Notes: generated by a model from the letters alone, not told the origin. DNA of 64,000 nucleotides from Anas platyrhynchos (GCF_047663525.1 NC_092590.1:20768001-20832000); one strand, 5' to 3'. Counted from the first letter of the stretch, positions 28,529 through 43,179 are shown. Numbers and translations are program-made.

Positions 28529-31500
28529 GAAATCAGTTTGGCTGCAAATGTTAGAGTTTGGGTTTTGATTTGTTTGTTTGCTTTGACAATTCTTATTACT
28601 TGTACTCTCTGTACTTTCTTCTTCACAACAAATAGAGCAGAAGGAGGCAGTGGTAGGCTTCTGCATGTCTTAAAAGTTGCTTAGGTGGGAAAAAGAAATT
28701 ATTGTGCAGGTTGTGTTGGCACTGAAGGAATACAACCTCTGCAGGTCTAAGGGAACAAGGTTTACATGTTTTTGTAATTTTTTTGTGTGTGTATGGGAAG
28801 GATTTTAAAGTTAGATGAGCTGTTTCTATCTTTCAATGTTTGTTCTTTAATAACATATTTAATTCAATTAAAATTATTTTTCAAAGCAGAAGTATTCTCT
28901 ATTTTGCCAGCACTTCTATCAGATTTTCAGCCAATTTTAGACATATTTTTTATCAATTCAGAAATGTACTGTATGCGTTAAATGTTTATACTTTGGCTGT
29001 TACATATTTTTTCTCATTATTTATCAGCAATTGCATATTTATTTAAATGTCAGCTTGCTGTTATTTACCTCTTAGTATAAGGGAAGTACTACATTAATAT
29101 AAACTATCAAGTTAAAAAAAACCTCCACCTCTTAGATTGACAGGCATAGCTGTGCTAGCCTTTTTAAACTTAAGACCAGTAAGGAATAAATTCTGTTTTA
29201 TCCTATTCAGCCAAAACAACAAAGCAAGGGGGGTTTTCCTGCAGATTTAATGTAAAAGTCCCCAGATGACAAACACAAAGCCTAGATATCAAACAGGATG
29301 AAAATGCTGATGTTCAACACCTGCACTGTGTGAGGGCCAAGAAGTAAGCTAAAGGGTTTGCTAACCAACACACCTGCTTGAGAGTGTAGTTTTTAACCCT
29401 TTCTTCTTCCTTCTTAAATGACTCACTTAAAATAGGAGAAGATTCTAACAGAATGATGCAATCAAACAAGATGTTAAAGCCCAGTTTTAAAGTAGAAACT
29501 ACATCCTTCCTTCTTGTCCAGATCTAGCACATGAATATTTTATTATATTAAAAGGCTATTTAATCTGATAGACTTTTAGTGATACCAGAAAGGATTAATC
29601 ACAGCTATAAAATAATGGAAATAAACCATATGAGTTGTGTGGAACTATTTTCTATGCCTGTCAAAATGCTTGTGTTAACATGTTATTATATCTGACCAGA
29701 CATTTGTTGCTAAAAAAAATTGAGCAGTCTAATCTTTCTCCCTGCTTTTCAGAGGACTGCTCTGGTTAGAGGACATCTAGCCACAGCTGATTCAAGGTAT
29801 GTGCTAGGAATGTTTTTGCAGTCCATGATCACTGAGTCTTCACTCTGAAGTGCATGGGGTCTATGTGTCACAAAAGCATGAACAGGGGCCCACATTGTAG
29901 CAGTTCTTCCATGCCATTATCCTTCAGTCTTTCAAAAAGCAGAATATTTGAATTTTTTCTTTCTGACATAATCAATGCTAGAAATTAAAGTGACGTTATT
30001 AGGTCTTCAACCACTATTAACATAATCCACACAAGTTAATTGCCACTGTAGTTAAAAGCCGCTTGGCTGTCTGGCTGAAAACCAACGCAACTGAGTTTAT
30101 GTGTAATTTTAAGTTAATGTTCCCTTCTGCTTCTTCCACCATTCCATGTAGAAACCATATTCTAGTGTCTTCCATTATTGCTTGGAAAGTTCTAAATAAA
30201 TTCAAAACCAATAAATTTATGTACTAGAGTAAAATGAGATGATGCATACCTGGAAGTGTTCTGCTTCGTACCGCAGAAAGTGGGGTTGAGGTAGAGATTG
30301 TGGATGCAACTCAGTACAGCTATGGCTGTGTAAACTGTGCATTTACCCACATCTCAGCTACACCAGGCTATGTATAGCATCAATAAAGCAGCGGCAGGAG
30401 CTGTGACTTTGTCAGCAAGATGATTAACAGAAATTGTTCAGTTTTAAAAATAGGTGATCCCATTTAATACCTAATACCAGGAACTTGATTTGAATGTGAG
30501 ACTTATTTGCATTTTTTTCATCTTTGCCAACATATTAGAAAAAAAAATCTACAGAACTACTCAGTGGGAGTTCTTAAACTCCATTCATATGACACTTCAG
30601 TTAGCTGAAGAGCTGGCTATAATTTAAGGTAATCTATTTTTAAAGCCTGGACCCCAGAGGGGAATAAATTAAGCAATGAATAGCCCAATGATCAGTTGTC
30701 ATCACTTGATATGGCACAGGAAGCAACTCAGAGAAAGCCCTAAATACAGAGTGTTTCTTAAGAGCAATTTGAGAAAGGCTGACTGTTCAGAAAAGAAGTG
30801 ATATAGATGAAGAGGATCATGGGTTTCATTAGGATCTCTTTAAGAGTGTTCAAAAGTGATAGGAGATGCAGGCTGGACTCCACAGCTCGGAGGCTATGGT
30901 TGTTATTGCATGACTTAGATTTGTATATTCTTGTACTAGTTACAATAACACTAGAAGAATTTTTAGATGTTTTGCAAAACCATTTTTAGCCAACTTCAAA
31001 TTCATGTTTCCCCTCCATAAAGTCAGTGTGCATAATGCTGGGGTCTGGGAAAGGGTTTCCTGAGGCTACATTAGCTGACGGAGCTATGATGCAAGAACCT
31101 AATTCCTTTGAAAGGGTAGCAGACAGAAACCATGTACTTACAAGACAAGGCAGTGCAGTCAAGGAACTAAATGTTCGTAGGTAAAACTCCCTCAAGGATA
31201 ACTCTAGAGCAGACAGGCAGCCTAGCACATCAGGACTCAAACCAGGAATGCTGCTTGGAGTCCCCTCAAAAAGAAGGAGTTTATGAGGGCTTTAGCAGCC
31301 AACCTATTTTCAAGCAAAACATAAGCAAAGGTGGGAGTTTAAGAAATCTGGAGAGATACTTGTAAGACAGTGGTTTCACCCCTCCTTTCTTCCAGAGTGT
31401 ATTTGAGTTACTTAGTAGAAACTCCTGAAATGTTTTCAAGGTGGACAAATCAAAAAATGTTTTTCATGCTTAATGATCGCAGAGGCAAGGACATGCACAA

Positions 31501-32340
31501 TTTTAATGTTTGTTACCTGCCCAAATTTATATAATTGTATCCCCAAACATTCAACAACATCTGTGCGGAAACAAAGAAATGGCAAACAATATTTCTTTTG
31601 GCTTGCCACCTCCTATAGCCCATCCTTCTAACCTCCATTTGAACTTTTGCAGTAGTTAAAATGGAGATTGACTCTTTAAACAGAGCTAAAAAGGGCTGAC
31701 AGCGTTGGAATAAAGGTTTGACCACACTAATAGGTTTTAGTGTCTGATACTTTTGATAATCTGGCCCTGAGTGTCATGGGTCTCTCTGAGTGGATTCCAT
31801 CTGTCCCATAAAGTTATGCATTGAAACATAACGCAGCCCTTTGATCTTCCCTCTGCAAAGATCCTCATGTTCCATAAAATCAACAAGATGCTGTCATTCA
31901 CTGAAAAGCCAGATCTCGGACTTGTTGATTGGTGAGACTCTAATACTTCTTAGCATATGTGCCTTTTCCCCCTTTGTTTATGTCAAGTTTCAGTGACCCC
32001 AACAACACTGAATATCAAAGTGTTTATTATTACAACACAAGCAACTAACATTTTGGCCATGTTAGCTTAGTACTGAGACTGGAAAATACATGTAAATATT
32101 AATGGCTACACTCTGAAGTAAAAATACACTGTAGTGAATTAGAAGAAATATCAGTAATGTTATTTGTTTGCCTTTAGTCAGGTGTTTTAACATCTGTAGG
32201 CATTCTTCATGATGGAGTTTGTTCAACAAACAAGATGAGTAATAGGGTTGCTTCAGATTAGTATTGCTGTAGTAGGAAGCAGGCTAAGAGTAGTTTGTTT
32301 TTTTTTTAATGCAAGTAGATATTTAGAAATAATAGCAGGT

Positions 32341-32780
32341 TTTTGGCTTTGCTGTCAAGACTGAAAGCCCACTTGCCGCTTGTTCAGCTACACAAGATAT
32401 CAGAGCTCAGACCTCCACCTACTCGTGATACACCTGAAAAGGAGCACAGGCTCTCTCCTCACCAAGTGCACATCCACAGGAACAGTCCCCAGTGCAGTAG
32501 AGATCTTTTGTGGCTGGGACTCTCAGTCCTGCACCTGGCACTGCCACCAAGCTACTTTGGAGCTCTGTAAGACTCCCAGACTCACCAGTACGGGGGAAAT
32601 CCAAACAGGGCTGAATCCCAGCTGACCTGCAACAGTCCCAGAAAATGAAGTACTGTGAGCCCTGGGGGAAACCACTAATCCTCTCTCAGCATCCACACAG
32701 CAGAGCTGCAGTGTCTGAGTACTTTCATGCAGATGTAGGGCAGGATTTTCCCTTAGTGACTTATCAAGTTCATTCAAGAA
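32341..32780. other. GC-richer islet of unknown nature
   Basis: About 440 bases are clearly richer in G and C than the surroundings and carry overlapping open frames of 61-84 codons on both strands. None has a recognisable domain. It could be an old decayed repeat, a non-coding exon or a regulatory element. Confidence 0.35.
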
Positions 32781-35700
32781 CTACACTGCATAGCTACAAA
32801 TAGACACCAGGTGCTTCTACTCCCTATGCCTTCATCCCCAAAACTCATTTAAGTCCTTAGGTGCACTACATTATGAAAACAGCATCTGGCATTGTAAACA
32901 CTGTCTAGGACTATCTGACATCCAGGAAAAAATAAATCTGTTATGACATGTGAAATGAAATTTAATTTATTTTATTCTTCTTGTCTTTGGAGGAAACTTT
33001 ATTAACTGCATTTTTTTAGCTCACTGTTTTATTTAAATAGCACCTGTAAGAGATGAGCTTTTTTTCCAGTCACTTAACATATAATCTGTTAATTATTAGT
33101 ATAATTCTATTCATTTTATAATGCTATTTACTATTATTATAAATGTCATTAATATTGAAGTTGTATCCTGTATTGTACCATCTGCTTCCAAAAACATGAC
33201 AAAACAGTGAAAGGTTTTCATGTAATTTACAGTTATCTCATTAGATGGCAGTGTAACATTCAAAACAGAAGCTAAATAATTTTTATGGTCTTTTGATCCT
33301 TAGACCAGCTGTGAATCAATTCAGCTCCAGATAAAAGTTTGGAACTAGTTTAGCGTGTTGTCCCCAGCAGCAAGAACACTTGCAATGCTGGAGATCATTA
33401 GAGGATCATGTTTCATATATCGTAGATTTGAGTGTTAAACAGAGGTGTTTATGCCTGCTTTACAGTGCTATTTCCTACACTAAAATCTGGTTTGTACTGC
33501 TCCATAGTGCAGACTTGCTGTCTTACTTTTCAGATGATGTTCTTTTTCTAGAACTGATAGCATATCTGCAGATTTTTTTTCTTAACTAATTCCTTTATAT
33601 GTTTTTTATTCTATAACTCTCTATCTATTAAAGAGGAAGATGGAGCATTAAAATGGAAAAACATGTCTGCATTAAGGGACACTAAAACTAAGAAAGGTGA
33701 CGGTAAACAGTTGTTATGCCTAGTAGTGAAGTAAATCAAATACATTAATAAATTTCTAATTTAAGCTTCATGGTCTGCTCTGTTGACAATTTTGAGTTTA
33801 TCAATGCAGCCATTCCTGGAATGGATTTTTAAGACTGGCCAATGGTAATCTGCTGGTTCTGAAGAATAATCTTGTAATTCAGTGGTTGTTCTCACACTAA
33901 TACTATACTATTTAATGAATCAGTAGGGTTTCAGTATCGCTAGAGGAAACTGATAGTAAGGGACCACACTAGTTCCCCTTTGGGGTCAGCTGTTCTGATA
34001 ACAACAGAATTTGTATTGGGAAAAAAAAAAATCATTCCCAAATAAAAAAAAATATTCGACATCTCTCACTGTCTTTACTGTTACTGAAGTATTGTTTTGT
34101 TTTTATTACGCTTTTCAAGGTTACAGAACTAATACTGCAGGTGCCTGATAAGAGCCAGCACCCTCTTTAATATTGTACTGTCCTTCAGTGAACAGAAGTC
34201 TCAGACAATGTGTTAAAGTGGACTGCTTTCATCTCCCAATATTCCTTGAGGGATTTCTATCTTTCAAATGGTGCCTGATGTGACAAGCATTTTAAGAAGC
34301 TTGGGTTCTTTAAAATTCCATCTATTCTTCTGGAAAGGCATGTTATCAAAATGCCATGTCCCTTACTGGCATTTACCCTGAAGGCTTGGAAAGCATCTCT
34401 ATGAAGGGTGCAGTGGATGTTTCGCAAAACCCTACTTCAGGCTAGTGGTTATTTTTGCACAATATCAGAGCTGACTGGACTTTCCCATCAGTGTCAAATT
34501 AGCATGTTTTCATTTTTTTTAATCAGTGTTATACACTGGTATAAGCATAGCACAGATTTTACCACAAGTTTGTGTCTTTGGATAGAAATGTCTTATTGGT
34601 TCCCTGTCTTGATTTTTGCTGTATTGAAAATAGCATGATTATTCGCCTCCCAATTTTTTTCCTTTCAAACTTCATTAAGAATATAGGATTCTCTTAATTT
34701 AATTTTCTGCTTCACCTTATCTGCAAATTACTCAGTTCCAGGAAATTGGAAACCTGCAAACCAACATTATCATTGGGCTCTTGGGAACAGGAAGTCTGCA
34801 CATAATGTGATGGGGTGACATAAGTATACAATAAATAAAAGGAAAGAACACAGGCAAAACAAGAAAATAGTTACCTTGGCAATTATAATACACGTAAAAA
34901 AAATAAATACCATTTTCCAATTTTTTCCTGTGTTTTTCCGTCTACATAGCACAAAACTGTTCTGGTTTGTTTTGTTTTTCTCATGATAGCTTTAATATAG
35001 CAAGCAGAAATGTAACTTTTTAATGAGGTCTTTAAAAGTGAAATTTGGGATTATTATTATTGTACTAACAGTAAGATATTACAGATCATGTTTTATGAGT
35101 TTTTAAGATGCATCATAGGTGGCTGGAGTTCCCAGTGCACCTGAAGCACTAATGGCTCTGCGGTATGTGTCCTATCATGCCTTTATGTCGAAGTACCTTC
35201 AGGCAAAATTTGTCTTCTCGTTGGGCACAATCAGATATTAACTCAGATTTGAAACATAACATTATCACATCCACATTTACTAATACATCAATGTTTCAAA
35301 TTATAAAGAAAAAAAAAAAAAGAATCTTTGAACAGAATCTTTTCTGAAAGTACTAGAAAAACATTTGTGTGCTAGAGACAACAAAGAGATTTAGGAAATT
35401 TTAGAAGTGTAAACTGTAAACATTAAAAACTACAGAGGTAAATCTGAGATCTAAGTACATAGCTAATATTACATTTTATCTATGAGTAAATATCTCAGAA
35501 CGGGACAGAAGTGTTAGTACAAAGTATTTAGATTTTTGTATCATCAGTCATTGGTGACAAAAAAAAAAGTTACTATCAAACTATCAAAAGTTTGATCAGT
35601 ATTCCCTATGAAATAAATTCATGCTCCCCATACAGTTTGTAGAGGATGAGGAAAACACCAGTATGTTTGCCAGTAATCACCCTCATTTGACTATTTAGCT

Positions 35701-35925
35701 GGCAAGTAAAATAGAGAGCCCTCAGGGGTATGAAAACCTGTACCTCAAAAGGCCTTGGGTGCTGTAGTTCAGAGAAAATGGAAAGTGGTGTGTAATTTTA
35801 CTGAATGTTTTTGCAAGAAAAAAAAAAAAAAAACTCATCTGCCTTTTAAGGACAGACAGCCAATGAGATTTGCTTCAGAGCAGACAGTTTCTGATCCTGC
35901 TTCCCAGCAATATAACCGAGGGCTA
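32781..35925. other. Gene-poor AT-rich DNA
   Basis: No gene or nameable interspersed repeat was recognised; short A tracts occur at 34,021-34,032, 35,310-35,322 and 35,819-35,833. Confidence 0.55.
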
Positions 35926-36205
35926 AATGCTAGTCAAGCAGTTTGATCTTGGGCTGCTGCTGCCGCCCCCAGCTGCATGCACACACACACCTTTGCTCCA
36001 TGCAGAGCAGTGCACTGTCTGCATTGTGTGCCCTCTCTCCTGCACGAGCCTCATCTCTTTGCACAGGATTGCACCAGTGGTAGTGCTGCAGGCTAAGAGA
36101 GCTGAAATGTCCCATGGAGGCAAGGCAATGGTTTCCTTGGGAGCAGCAAGAGATGCCTCTTTGCAAAAGCGGGGACAGCTGTTCAAAATCCAGAGGTGCC
36201 TCTAA
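35926..36205. other. GC-richer islet, possible regulatory element or non-coding exon
   Basis: About 280 bases are richer in G and C and contain a CTGCTGCTGCCGCCCCCAG block, a short CA run and two CAGCTG E-boxes. Frames of 87-92 codons are open on both strands, which reflects composition rather than a gene. No protein family was recognised. Confidence 0.35.
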
Positions 36206-39200
36206 CACGAAGCACTACAGAATATAAGCATCTGTAGCAAAACCATCAGCAGAAAAAAAGCATAGTTTGTGCAAAGGAAAAATGGAGATGGAGCCAAATA
36301 GTCAGGGGACTTGGGGCTGGGAATTGGTCAGAATATGTTAAAACCATCCTGTTATTCTCAGTGCTCTGGACCACTGCTTAACTCTGTCTCAGGAAGAGAA
36401 GCAGAAATGTTAGCCAATTGCATAACTGATTAGCTAAGTATTCCTATATATTTCCAACAAACGTGAAAGAAATTAGTTTCCCTGTAAGCTGCATATATCT
36501 ACTTCTGCACAGTAGCATGAAAAATAAATCTTATCCCTTGTAAGTCTGTAACAAAAGACACTCATTTTTAATAATATTACACAGTTATGGATTTTATATA
36601 GAAAAGAACACCAGCCAATTTCCCTCTCTTTTTAATGTATGTGCAGGAAAACTTGGTGGGAAAGAAAAAAAAAAAGTTCAAATAAACCCAAAGATCAAAA
36701 ATATCTATCTTTTGATTATATTTTCATTACAATCAGATCTCTTCTGCTGATTTGTATAGGTTACCTAGGAGAAACAATGTACAAAAGCCTGTCTTCAGAT
36801 CTGTGATAGGAAATCCCCACTGCAGCCATAAATATTATATCTGCGGCAGGCAATTGGCAAGCTACCTTGATCATGATAGTCCCTGGCTGACAATCACACA
36901 AAAGTGAGACCAGAAAGTATATCTTAAATGTTTCAGCACTTGGATTTTCCTAACTACTCCTTTCAAGTTCTTTATGAACAACTTGTAAATAGATCAAAAC
37001 ATGCTAATTTCATCATTGCTGGCCAGCATCATAAAAGAATCATATGAAAACATATGGGCACACTCACCAACTTTTTAAGCAACCAAATCTTTCATAGGAC
37101 TATTGAAGTTTCTTCATGAGATAAAAGAGCTTTGCTGTTTTGAAACAATAGTACCTCTTTTTTAGTATGAAAACATGTGAGAGTGCTATATGTCATTCAT
37201 CATCTGTCACCTTTTCATTTAAAATACTGTCAAGGAGCTGCCCAAAAATACAAAGATAGCAGGGGCTAGTATACCACAAGGCCAACGTTGGTTTCATTTT
37301 TGACCCTGAATGCAGTGTTTAATTTCCCAAAGTAACAAAGTCTAAAGAAACAAACAAATAAACAAATAAATAACCAGCAATACCTGGTTATGAGATATAA
37401 CTTACTGTGCTCTCTTTCAACAGGCTTTTAAGGAGTATTGATGAGCTGCAAAGGATCACCTGTCAGAGATGCTCAAGGATAGAAAATGCATCATTAAGAG
37501 TGACCAAAAGAAGGTGAGAGGAGGTAAGAGATTTAAGAAAAGACAGACTCACTATATGAAATATTGAGATTAAAGTAGATAGAATGGCTAAGGTGAACCT
37601 ATAATTAGAAGACTTGAACTTGTCAAGGTCTATAAGTCATGAATAAACCATAAAGAAATATGTATATATTCAATGTTCTTCTTGTTTGCTTAGCACCATC
37701 GTCAGAACAGCTGAGAACACTCTACATAGTTAAGATTAGCAGGCACATTCCTAGATAAAAGAATTTACCTCCTCATTGCGGTAAACTTCAGGAGTTAAAT
37801 GAGGTTATAAGCCACAAAACCACAACCATTACACAAAGTCAGGTATCCTGGACTCAGTTTCTAGTAAGAAATCAAATGCAGTGTGGTGCTTGCAGTGGTA
37901 TTTGAATACAGCCATGAGACATATTTAGAGACAGACACTTCCATTGCACCTTACAGTGTTCAGCATTCACAAAGCAAAAAACTCACTTCAGGAAACTTTA
38001 TTATTATGAAATATATACACATGGCACTGTGACCTAAAAGAGAAAGTGTGAGAAACTACTATACCACACAGGGTTTGTGGTTTAGTGTTTGGCAATTTCT
38101 AGTTTAACTATGAAGGTGATTGCAAAGAATTAAGAGCATCTGCTGACCATTTTGTGACTGTTAAGTACTGGATTCTAGCTCACCATGAACAGTTTGGACA
38201 AAGCAGCCTTGCTAGCTTCTTAATCAAAGAAGTATTAGACTGTAGCAAAAATAGGAATTCTTGTGGTATGGAATTCTTCCATAATAGAAATTCTTGGAAA
38301 AACAGATATCCCTACACTAAATCATATAGGGCAGCTGAAGCAGTTTTCATACAAAAGAAGAAGCTACAGATCTGTCTGTTAAGAACCGCAGTTCTGAAAT
38401 CTTGACAAGAGGGCCAGCAACACAGCCTAACTCTGTAGAACCGCATCAGTGAGTTTCTTGAATAGGAAGAGCTATAATCTAACATTTTAAAAATGAAAAC
38501 CATTCCTATCGCTTCTGATATCCCAGCCATGTACAGATGAAACTACTTTATGGCAAGTCCACCCACCTGGAGACTCTTGGTCATGTCAATGGTACCATTT
38601 AGCAACTTGAATTAGAGATGACTGGAAGATTTCTTGTGAATTATAAAAACATGAACCTGTTACTTGAAGGACTCAGTTGCTGAAATTGTTATTTCCAGAA
38701 ACAGAAGAAACACCCATAAGTAATTTGAAAAGTATGTTTTGCGAACATATGCTAATGTAGATCTCTGTATACAGAAATGGCATTTGGGAGGCAAATGCAA
38801 GTTAACTTGGTGTCTATTCATACACTAGGTAAAATTCATGACTTGAAATTCATGAAAGTAATATTATGTGGTCTGTGATATTTTAAGTGTGAAGAAATCG
38901 CGATTCATTTTTCCTATAATTACACAAAAAATGTAAACAAAGACTTTACAACAGAGAAGCTTTTCATTAACCTCATTTTCAAAAGACTGACCTTCTAATA
39001 CTCTTACTCCTTTCCATGTGAATTGTATTTACTGAAGATTTACTATAAAGAGAGAGCAGTACCAATTGCATTTTGGATATGGTCAAAATACAGAGAGCAA
39101 CTGTCTCCACTGTTTTAATTCTGTATTTTGTCTTTCCCCTGAACTTCCAGAATGATTCTAGTATCTGATCACGTTAGAGATGAAATAGGTATTTTGGCAA

Positions 39201-39266
39201 GCTGCCAACCAATTTCTGTTTGAAACTTAATCTCTCTCCAAACGGCAATAGAAGTAACTGTTTGAC

Positions 39267-39380
39267 CTCTTCTCTTCTTTTTTTTTTTTTTAATTTCTTT
39301 AAAAAAATCTTTTTAATATTATTTCTTCTTTTTTATTATTTTCTTTTTATTATTATTATTTCTTTTTTTTTTTCTTATTT
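39267..39380. repeat. T-rich low-complexity tract
   Basis: About 110 bases consist of T runs with TTA and TTC interruptions. Phe/Ile-rich frames here are artefacts. Confidence 0.88.
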
Positions 39381-40386
39381 GTACACAACTTACCAAAACA
39401 ATGTCATGGTTGAATTCATTCCACCCAAGAAGTTTTTACACCTTTCCGTTCTCTGTCTGTGAATCTCTGACTGATAAGAATCCATACAGCATAACAAAAA
39501 AAGTGTTGGGAAAAAAAAAAAAAAAGTTAATTAAAAACTTAAATTAAAACTAACGTCATAATCCAAATTTTCCTAATTAACAACTTGATGGCATATAACA
39601 ACTTCAGAATGTGTTCTCTCTAGCAATATATTGCCTTGTACTGGGAGAGGTACATACACATCCAAATGTACCCCAACTACAGCTTCACCACAACAGTTGA
39701 ATATACTACTGCAAAGGAAATTGTTTTAAGAGCAATGTCTGATAAAATGCAGGTCAATACAGACATTCAGGAAGGCTGAAATTCCACCACCCTCAATTTC
39801 ATGAAATGTTCCCTTCACTTTTCTACCTCATCCAAGGTAAAGATCTGGGGAAGAAGTGACTTCAGGTCCTAATCCTAGCTGGGGTTCTGCAATGAATACT
39901 GAAAATAAACACTTCTCTAATTCTTACTATCTTCCTCATGCAGTGGAGATGTAGTACTGTCTGATCTTGTACAGCCATTCTTATGTTCATATAACCTGAG
40001 TCTTCAAATGGCTGTACTACGAAATAAAAAAAAATAAAAATAAAAACATACAATTAATTACATCAGTGAAGTTAATAGACTTCCTCACATGAAAAGCAAA
40101 AATAAATAAATAAATAAAAGCAACTGAAAAGAAGATTTCTAAAAGGCCCTCTTACTGCTAGCTTCTCTCTGCAGTATGGACCAAGATGAGCAAAACTTAA
40201 ACATATTCTCAGTATTTAAGACACAGGCTTGGTCCAGTATATTAAGGCAATACTGAAGATGCCTTTACAGTGCCTAAAACTTCCTTACCTCAGTTTAGTT
40301 CATCACTGTAAAGAAAAAGGAGTAAGGAAAATGTGATGGCTTGTAGTGGTATAACTAAAACTGCAGTAGGTATGATTATGTAAGCT

Positions 40387-40421
40387 CAAAAAAAAAAAAA
40401 AAAAGAATAAATAAATAAAAT
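40387..40421 (+). repeat. Poly(A) followed by (AAAT)n
   Basis: An A run of 17 bases is followed by GAAT and AAAT units. A similar AAAT run lies at 40,097-40,119. Confidence 0.85.
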
Positions 40422-41964
40422 CACACCCATAGCTGCTGTTAAAGATCTATGTTTAGGTAAAACTTTACAAAGTTACTCAAGGAAGATGGGCTAGCTATGA
40501 AAAATGAGTTGACAAAGCACATTAAGAAAAGGAAATAGCTAGCAATAAAAGCTATATTGAAAATACATTTGTTAAATGACTCCCTCATATCGGAAAGTAA
40601 ATTCTGCAAGAACCCAGAGTGCTATCAGGGTGAATGGCCATAGCAATGATTTGAATTTTCAGACAGTCAGTGAAGCTGGCTGTCACACCTGAGCATGAAA
40701 GGTAGCACCAGTAAGCTTATGGCAGAAAACATGACGATACAGACTTGTCCAAACTTCTCCATGCACGGACGAATGGTTCAGACCAATGAAAGGACTATGT
40801 GTCTTTTAGACCAGCTGTCCACTTTTTCTAATTATAGCAGTTCATCTAATAAAAAACACCCATTTCCAGAGGCACTTGGGTTCTCCTGTATCCTAGCTAG
40901 AAGACTACCACAAAAGCTTTAATGACTGTTAAAAATTCTCAATTCAAAAACAAAATTCAAAACAAAAAGCAAAGAAATACTATGAGCAAAATAAAATGGA
41001 AAATGCACTACTTTTCTTCAGTGGAAATACACCAGAACAGCAAAGGGAAGTTGTGACAGCTTTCCAGTGCTCTAAAGGTTTTGTACTGTCATTTGTCACC
41101 ACGGTGCCTGCTGTGTTATGCTTTTTTCAAGGATTATTGGCATATATCTCACACTGGAGTGGGGCAAGCAAATGACAAGCATATTTTAGTTTTCTTCTTT
41201 ATCATCCATGTACTGTCTATGCGGTTGGATCCAGCAGGTGGTTTGATTAACAGTAAACTGCTAATCCAAAGAAAAATAATTCTTTTACTGGTTTGAGTGA
41301 AACACTGAGTATGTTTGCCAGAAATGCATGGGACTATGTCCTGTGCAGCAGCCGCTGGTTTCTTACAATTTACATAGAATAAATTATTTCTTAACATACA
41401 GAGGAAAAAAAATAGCTATTTAAAGAATATGCTTATGTCTTTACTTACTGATCTATTACTGCTATTATGGGACTTGTTGTCACCCATAAAATCATTATTT
41501 TATGGTAAATTGAAATGCGTTACAACATTACTCTAGTAAATTGTATTAAGTGCACAGCAGATCTTCCATTGCCTGTTGCTCTGAAAATTTTAACAAAGCC
41601 TTTAACTTTAGTAAGCTACATATTGCTAGTCACAACGTGCTGAAACATCATTTTTTTGTGTGTCTGCAGTCAACTTCTATTTGGCAGAAAGTAAAATGAT
41701 TTTGTCCAGAGTCCCTCAGTAATCTATGCTCATCCACTTCTCATTATGGACTGGAAGTCCTGGTACAGCAATGGTGTAAGCACGTGTGTTATATTCTGGA
41801 AAATGCTTTTTGTTAATAACTTGATTTGATATAAATGATGCAGGTGCAGTACTTAACCATATATGCTTTCACAAAACTGAACACAAATGAGTTATCTTGA
41901 CCTGGAGCCCACCAGGAGAGCTGGCAGCAGAAAGGTGAGAGCACCTCCAGCAGCACATACAAAC

Positions 41965-41983
41965 TGCCGCCCTCTCCTGGTCC
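41965..41983 (-). promoter_or_regulatory. Candidate CTCF site downstream of FGF20
   Basis: The minus strand reads GGACCAGGAGAGGGCGGCA. Against the CTCF core CCASYAGRKGGCRS only one position disagrees by eye. It lies about 1.6 kb beyond the FGF20 stop codon. Occupancy cannot be judged from sequence. Confidence 0.4.
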
Positions 41984-43179
41984 ACCTTTCCTCCCTCCAG
42001 TCCTTTTCCCAGACCTTTTTCTTGAGGTGGTGGCATTATCCAAAAACAAGCTTCAGCAGGGCTAGGGCTAAACCACACAGGGCCTGTTGTTATCCCTTGG
42101 TATTTTTATGGAGAATGGAGTCAGTCAATATTCAGATGAGTCTGTGCTTTGTAACTGACAGTCCTGAGTTAAATCAGTGTAAACCAAATTGATGTGATCT
42201 ACCTGTCATATAGCTGTAACTAGCATAGAGCCCTAGCTCATCTTTGTGCTGACAGTATTCACACAAAAACTGCTGCATAAAAATTTCTCCTAAAGGAGAA
42301 ATTAAGATTAAAAAGTAATTTCCTTAGGCTCCTCTGTACTCAGTGGAGAAACAGCCTTTACTCACTTGAAGCTTTTCATTCAGCAATGTCAGAAACTCCT
42401 TACTCCAATACTGTTTCCCTTAAACATACTGATACATAGTTAAAACACCTTATACAGTGATGATAATCCTATGTGAAAATTTGATGTAATGCAGAGAATT
42501 CTAGTCATTTAGTTATTTGTGTTTTAGTAAAGCCAGTACGAGTCACTTAAAAAAAATCAAGACTGCAAGAGCTAATACTACTTGTCCTTTCAAGGTAACT
42601 GTAATACACTTTTTGTAATTGTTTCATGTTTGCAATGTTACATATAATGTACAAGAGACACTTTAAAAATGACAGTAAACCCAATAAAGTAAAATCATTT
42701 TTAATTCCCTTTTTTAAATGTGCATTTGAATTCAATACAGCTCTGTAAGGCACTCTCATAGGTAAAGAAACCAAAACATTCTTTCCAATATAAGGATAGT
42801 CATGAGGCAATGGTATGTGCACACAATATAAGCTTTTTCTGGAACTAATTGACAATGAAATCTGAATATCCACATTTTGGATGCACTGCAATGTAATGTC
42901 ATTGCTGTATCATGATACTACTCGAAGCAAATATTGGCACTGTAAATGCTTTCTCATTGGGTTTAGGGGCTTGTATTCTCTTCATATCCCAGTAAAAAAT
43001 AAACTCTTTAATAAATAAATATATAAAATAAATATATGCTATCTGGAGATGTATAAATAGGTCCATCCTGAATAAAAGTTCCAGCTCCAACTATGATGCA
43101 TTGACATCTAAGGTCCATCACTGAAGTGAAGACACTAACACTTCATACACAGTTCTCAGGATTTTTTCTTTTTTTAAAA

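Larger units (their letters stand above)
21117..32340. other. Gene-poor AT-rich DNA with homopolymer tracts
   Basis: No gene was recognised. Simple tracts include poly(A) at 24,355-24,385, A-rich at 26,114-26,172 and a paired A tract at 28,479-28,528. Open frames over these tracts are Lys- or Phe-rich artefacts. Confidence 0.55.

Noticed and set aside
28338-28666. Frames with Lys or Phe runs over paired A tracts
   Set aside because: They are low-complexity artefacts of homopolymer sequence.
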